From JAICIG01 sp035532215 (lineage in GTDB: Bacteria > Planctomycetota > Planctomycetia > Pirellulales > JAICIG01): 8,014 nucleotides of DNA. The stretch is taken from the NCBI GenBank assembly GCA_035532215.1, contig DATKRK010000009.1, forward strand, positions 1 to 8,014. Direction: 5' to 3'. The first letter of the stretch is position 1, and each line of letters starts with the position of its first letter. The position numbers and the translations under genes were made by a program. The notes beneath the pieces are model-generated. The model worked only from the letters and a program-made list of their open reading frames with translations. It made no database searches and had not been told where the DNA came from. Below, one piece after another: positions 5,968 through 8,014 of this stretch.

Positions 5968-6347
5968 CGCACTAGCGCCTCTTCAAGTCCGAGCTGATAG
6001 GTGAGGGTGGCTGGCGGCAGAGCGAAGCGATGCCCCAGCGAACTGGGGCTTCGCCTAGGCTCAGCCGCCAGCCACCCTGGTCGATAGCATTCGTCAAAAC
6101 ATGGCTGACAGAGCACTAGCGCTCGCCCGAGAATCGAAGGGAATCGCCGGCGCGCAGCATGAGGATTCGATGAGCCGCCGCTCGCCCCCTGGTCAGTATT
6201 TGGATGGAAAAGTACATTGACGGTTTACCTTCGGGGCGTTCAAGCGAGGGCGAAGCATTGGCGCCAGGCGGCCCGCTTGATCTAGCCGGCGGCATTGTCG
6301 CCCCCGGAGCAAGCTCAAGTCAACCGACCGCCAGGCCTGAATCGTTG
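5968..6347. other. Intergenic region between divergent DUF6174-like gene and pyk
   Basis: These 380 nt should hold the promoters of both divergent genes, but I cannot name a convincing -35/-10 pair. TTGACG at 6217-6222 has no acceptable -10 partner downstream. The main structure is the hairpin at 6004-6078. The words GCACTAGCGC recur at about 5969-5978 and 6114-6123. The frame of pyk remains open back to an ATG at 6204, but the extra 48 residues look non-coding. Confidence 0.6.
6004..6078. repeat. Strong composite hairpin
   Basis: Perfect 15-bp arms AGGGTGGCTGGCGGC (6004-6018) and GCCGCCAGCCACCCT (6064-6078) enclose a second stem in which GCCCCAG pairs with CTGGGGC around a CGAA tetraloop, extended by GCGAAG/CTTCGC with a four-base bulge. 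No T-run follows on either strand, so a classical intrinsic terminator is unlikely. It lies between divergent genes, where a terminator would not be expected. A dispersed intergenic repeat or an RNA or protein binding structure is more likely. Confidence 0.8.
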
Positions 6348-7799
6348 ATGGCAAATTCCAGAATTTCGCAGAGTCGCGTCCGCACCAAAATCGTCGCCAC
6401 CGTCGGCCCGGCAAGCCGCGAAGAAAGCCAACTCACCGCGTTGGCCGAGGCCGGCGTCGACGTCTTTCGCTTGAACATGGCGCACGGCGAGTTGGAACAG
6501 CACCAAGCCGTGCTGGAATCCATCCGCCGCATCAGCCGCAAGCTCTGGCGGCCGATTGGCGTGCTCGCCGACCTGGCCGGGCCGAAAATCCGCCTGGGCG
6601 AACTGTGCGGCGGCGAACAAATGTGCGTCGAAGGCGCCGAGTTGCGGCTGGTCCGCGGCGAAGTCGCCGCCAACGCCGGGCAACTGGTGAGCAACTACGA
6701 CCGCCTGATCGATGAATTGTCGCGCGGCGATCGGGTCGTGTTGGCCGATGGCGCCGTCAGCCTCTGCGTCGAGGAAAACGGCGGCGACGAGGTCCGTTTC
6801 CGCGTCGTGCAGTCGGGACTGATCCGCAGCCGCCAAGGCATCAATCTGCCCGGCGTCAAGGTCGGCCTGCCCGCAATGAGCGTCGAAGACCGCCTGCATG
6901 CCGTGTGGGCGGCCGAAAACGGCGTCGATTTCGTCGGGCTCAGCTTCGTGCGCTCGCCCGACGAAGTACACGAACTCAAAGCCCTGCTGCGCTCGCACGG
7001 CTCCAAGGCGGCCGTGATCGCCAAAATCGAAAAGCAAGAAGCGCTCGATCGGCTCGACGAAATCATCGCCGCGGCCGACGGCGCGATGGTCGCCCGCGGC
7101 GACTTGGGCGTCGAAATCGACGTGGCCAGCATGCCCGTGGCCCAAAAGCACATCGTCGCGACCTGCCACCGCTATCAAAAGCCGGTGATTATCGCCACGC
7201 AGATGCTCGACAGCATGCAGCACTCGCGGCACCCGACGCGGGCCGAAGTGACCGACGTGGCCAACGCCATTCTCGACGGCTGCGACGCCTGCATGCTCTC
7301 GGGCGAAACCGCGGTGGGCGAATTCCCGGTGCAGGCCGTGGAAATGATGAACCGCATCGCCGTGGCCACCGAGCCGCTGCTGCGCGGCCGGCCGCCGCAA
7401 CCGCTCAGCGACATCCGCGTCGAAGACCTGCACCGCGTGACGCAAGCCGTGGTTTACGGGGTGCAATTCATCGCCGGGCAGTTGGACGCGCAACTGGTCG
7501 TCGTGGCCACGCACAGCGGCGCCACGGCGTTGGCGCTGTCGAAACTGCGGAGCCATGTGCCGATCATCGCCGTCTGCGAATCGGAGGCCGTTTCGCAGCA
7601 AATGTGCCTGTATTGGGGCGTGACCCCGCTGATCGGCGCCCCCACCCGGCAAAGCGACCAGCTCATCAAGTTCATCGAGGGCTGGGGGTTGCGCGACGGT
7701 TGCCTCTCGCCCGGCAACCACATCGTGCTCGTCAGCGGCATCGGCCTCGTCGCCATGGGGCACAACATGCTGGTCGTGCACGAGGTGGTGGGGAAATAG
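6348..7799 (+). CDS. pyk: Pyruvate kinase
   Basis: Converts phosphoenolpyruvate and ADP to pyruvate and ATP, the last step of glycolysis, in the cytoplasm. The 483 residues from ATG 6348 match the usual family length and begin just before the conserved RTKIVATVGPAS. The order is: A-domain start, substrate/cation segment FRLNMAHG (40-47), ADLAGPKIR (74-82), a B domain (about 83-175), active site VIAKIEKQE with Lys226 and Glu228, ARGDLG with Asp252, ATQML with Thr284, the TRAEVTDVANAI helix, MLSGETAVG, and the C-terminal regulatory domain with THSGATA (388-394). Leu76 and Lys80 correspond to the Leu/Lys pair of potassium-independent enzymes (Thr and Glu in muscle enzyme), so it probably does not need potassium. 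The usual Ser of the RxNFSHG motif is Ala45. The Shine-Dalgarno is weak. An upstream in-frame ATG (6204) adds 48 unconserved residues and is rejected. Confidence 0.96.
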   Translation: MANSRISQSRVRTKIVATVGPASREESQLTALAEAGVDVFRLNMAHGELEQHQAVLESIRRISRKLWRPIGVLADLAGPKIRLGELCGGEQMCVEGAELRLVRGEVAANAGQLVSNYDRLIDELSRGDRVVLADGAVSLCVEENGGDEVRFRVVQSGLIRSRQGINLPGVKVGLPAMSVEDRLHAVWAAENGVDFVGLSFVRSPDEVHELKALLRSHGSKAAVIAKIEKQEALDRLDEIIAAADGAMVARGDLGVEIDVASMPVAQKHIVATCHRYQKPVIIATQMLDSMQHSRHPTRAEVTDVANAILDGCDACMLSGETAVGEFPVQAVEMMNRIAVATEPLLRGRPPQPLSDIRVEDLHRVTQAVVYGVQFIAGQLDAQLVVVATHSGATALALSKLRSHVPIIAVCESEAVSQQMCLYWGVTPLIGAPTRQSDQLIKFIEGWGLRDGCLSPGNHIVLVSGIGLVAMGHNMLVVHEVVGK

Positions 7800-7828
7800 T
7801 CCCAGGTTCCCCTAGCTTGAACTCGTTT

Positions 7829-7853
7829 GCCGGGCGAGGGCGCCCGGCCCTCC
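7829..7853. repeat. Dispersed GGGCGAGGGCGCCCGG palindromic repeat
   Basis: This copy differs by one base (GCCGGG for GGCGGG) from the two tandem units near the left end and shares the CCCTCC tail. GCCGGGCG and CGCCCGGC form a perfect 8-bp stem with an AGGG loop. It lies 29 nt after the pyk stop, so the transcript could end or be stabilised here, though there is no T-run after it. The rest of the 147-nt gap up to argG shows nothing else clear. Confidence 0.85.
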
Positions 7854-7946
7854 CTCGGAACCTAAGATCCCGTCCTTGCCAGCCGCCGCGGCGCCAATCA
7901 AAATAACGCTTTCCCGATTTACCCGCCTTTAACTTTCTGAATCGCC

Positions 7947-8014
7947 ATGCCTAGCTGCGTTCTTGCCTACTCGGGCGGTCTCGATACGTCGGTCATCCTG
8001 GGCTGGCTCCAGGA
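7947..8014 (+). CDS. argG: Argininosuccinate synthase, N-terminal fragment (runs off the window)
   Basis: Only the first 22 codons are inside the window. They read MPSCVLAYSGGLDTSVILGWLQ, which contains the ATP-pyrophosphatase P-loop SGGLDTS characteristic of argininosuccinate synthase, preceded by the family's VLAYSGG start. The enzyme joins citrulline and aspartate using ATP in arginine biosynthesis. The ATG is placed as in known family members; no obvious Shine-Dalgarno precedes it. Other members of the N-type ATP-pyrophosphatase group (for example ThiI- or MnmA-like) use different sequences around the loop, so argG is the strong choice. Confidence 0.93.
   Translation, partial: MPSCVLAYSGGLDTSVILGWLQ

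Noticed and set aside
6217..6239. TTGACG as a pyk promoter
   Set aside because: No acceptable -10 element at 16-18 nt spacing.
6315..7781. 488-codon minus-strand ORF opposite pyk
   Set aside because: His/Asp/Ala-rich antisense reading of a clear pyruvate kinase gene, with no motif of its own.
6905..7906. 333-codon plus-strand ORF in another frame of pyk
   Set aside because: Arg-rich out-of-frame reading over the conserved pyruvate kinase motifs.

Overview
The window comes from a GC-rich bacterial chromosome, most likely a planctomycete (Pirellulales-like). This is inferred from three things: the dispersed GC-rich intergenic palindromes, including GGGCGAGGGCGCCCGG-type and CCCGAAGCGC...GCGCTTCGGG-type repeats; a DUF6174-like membrane protein; and a large secreted or anchored protein of no recognised family. 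No marker gene settles the taxonomy. Genes are spaced out and lie on both strands, with little operon structure.

Layout, left to right. A tandem 37-bp GC-rich repeat (28-119) precedes a 476-aa membrane-anchored protein of unknown function (170-1600) that appears to contain an internal duplication. A 38-aa single-pass membrane mini-protein follows (1635-1751). Malate dehydrogenase (mdh, 1871-2812) has a plausible sigma70-type promoter in front. The convergent gap after mdh holds two long palindromic elements (2854-2937 and 2960-3095); the second reaches the stop codon of a leftward short-chain dehydrogenase gene (3093-3911). That gene is preceded, through an ATGA overlap, by a 54-aa ORF (3908-4072). 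A divergent solitary Dam-family DNA adenine methylase follows (4144-5040), then a gene-poor stretch, then a leftward DUF6174-like membrane protein with an in-frame GSPP repeat (5269-5967). A 380-bp intergenic region with a strong hairpin leads to pyruvate kinase (pyk, 6348-7799). Another copy of the GGGCGAGGGCGCCCGG repeat lies between pyk and the start of argininosuccinate synthase (argG, 7947 to the window edge).

Functionally this is mostly ordinary core metabolism: pyruvate kinase at the end of glycolysis, malate dehydrogenase in the TCA cycle, and argininosuccinate synthase in arginine synthesis. Interspersed are lineage-specific membrane proteins and one possibly acquired methylase. I see no defence island, restriction partner, CRISPR array, insertion-sequence transposase, tRNA or rRNA. 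The items most worth a second look are the two small genes (38 and 54 aa), the duplicated architecture of the 476-aa protein, the nested palindrome abutting the dehydrogenase stop codon, and the potassium-site residues of the pyruvate kinase. I do not find convincing evidence of a wholly new system.
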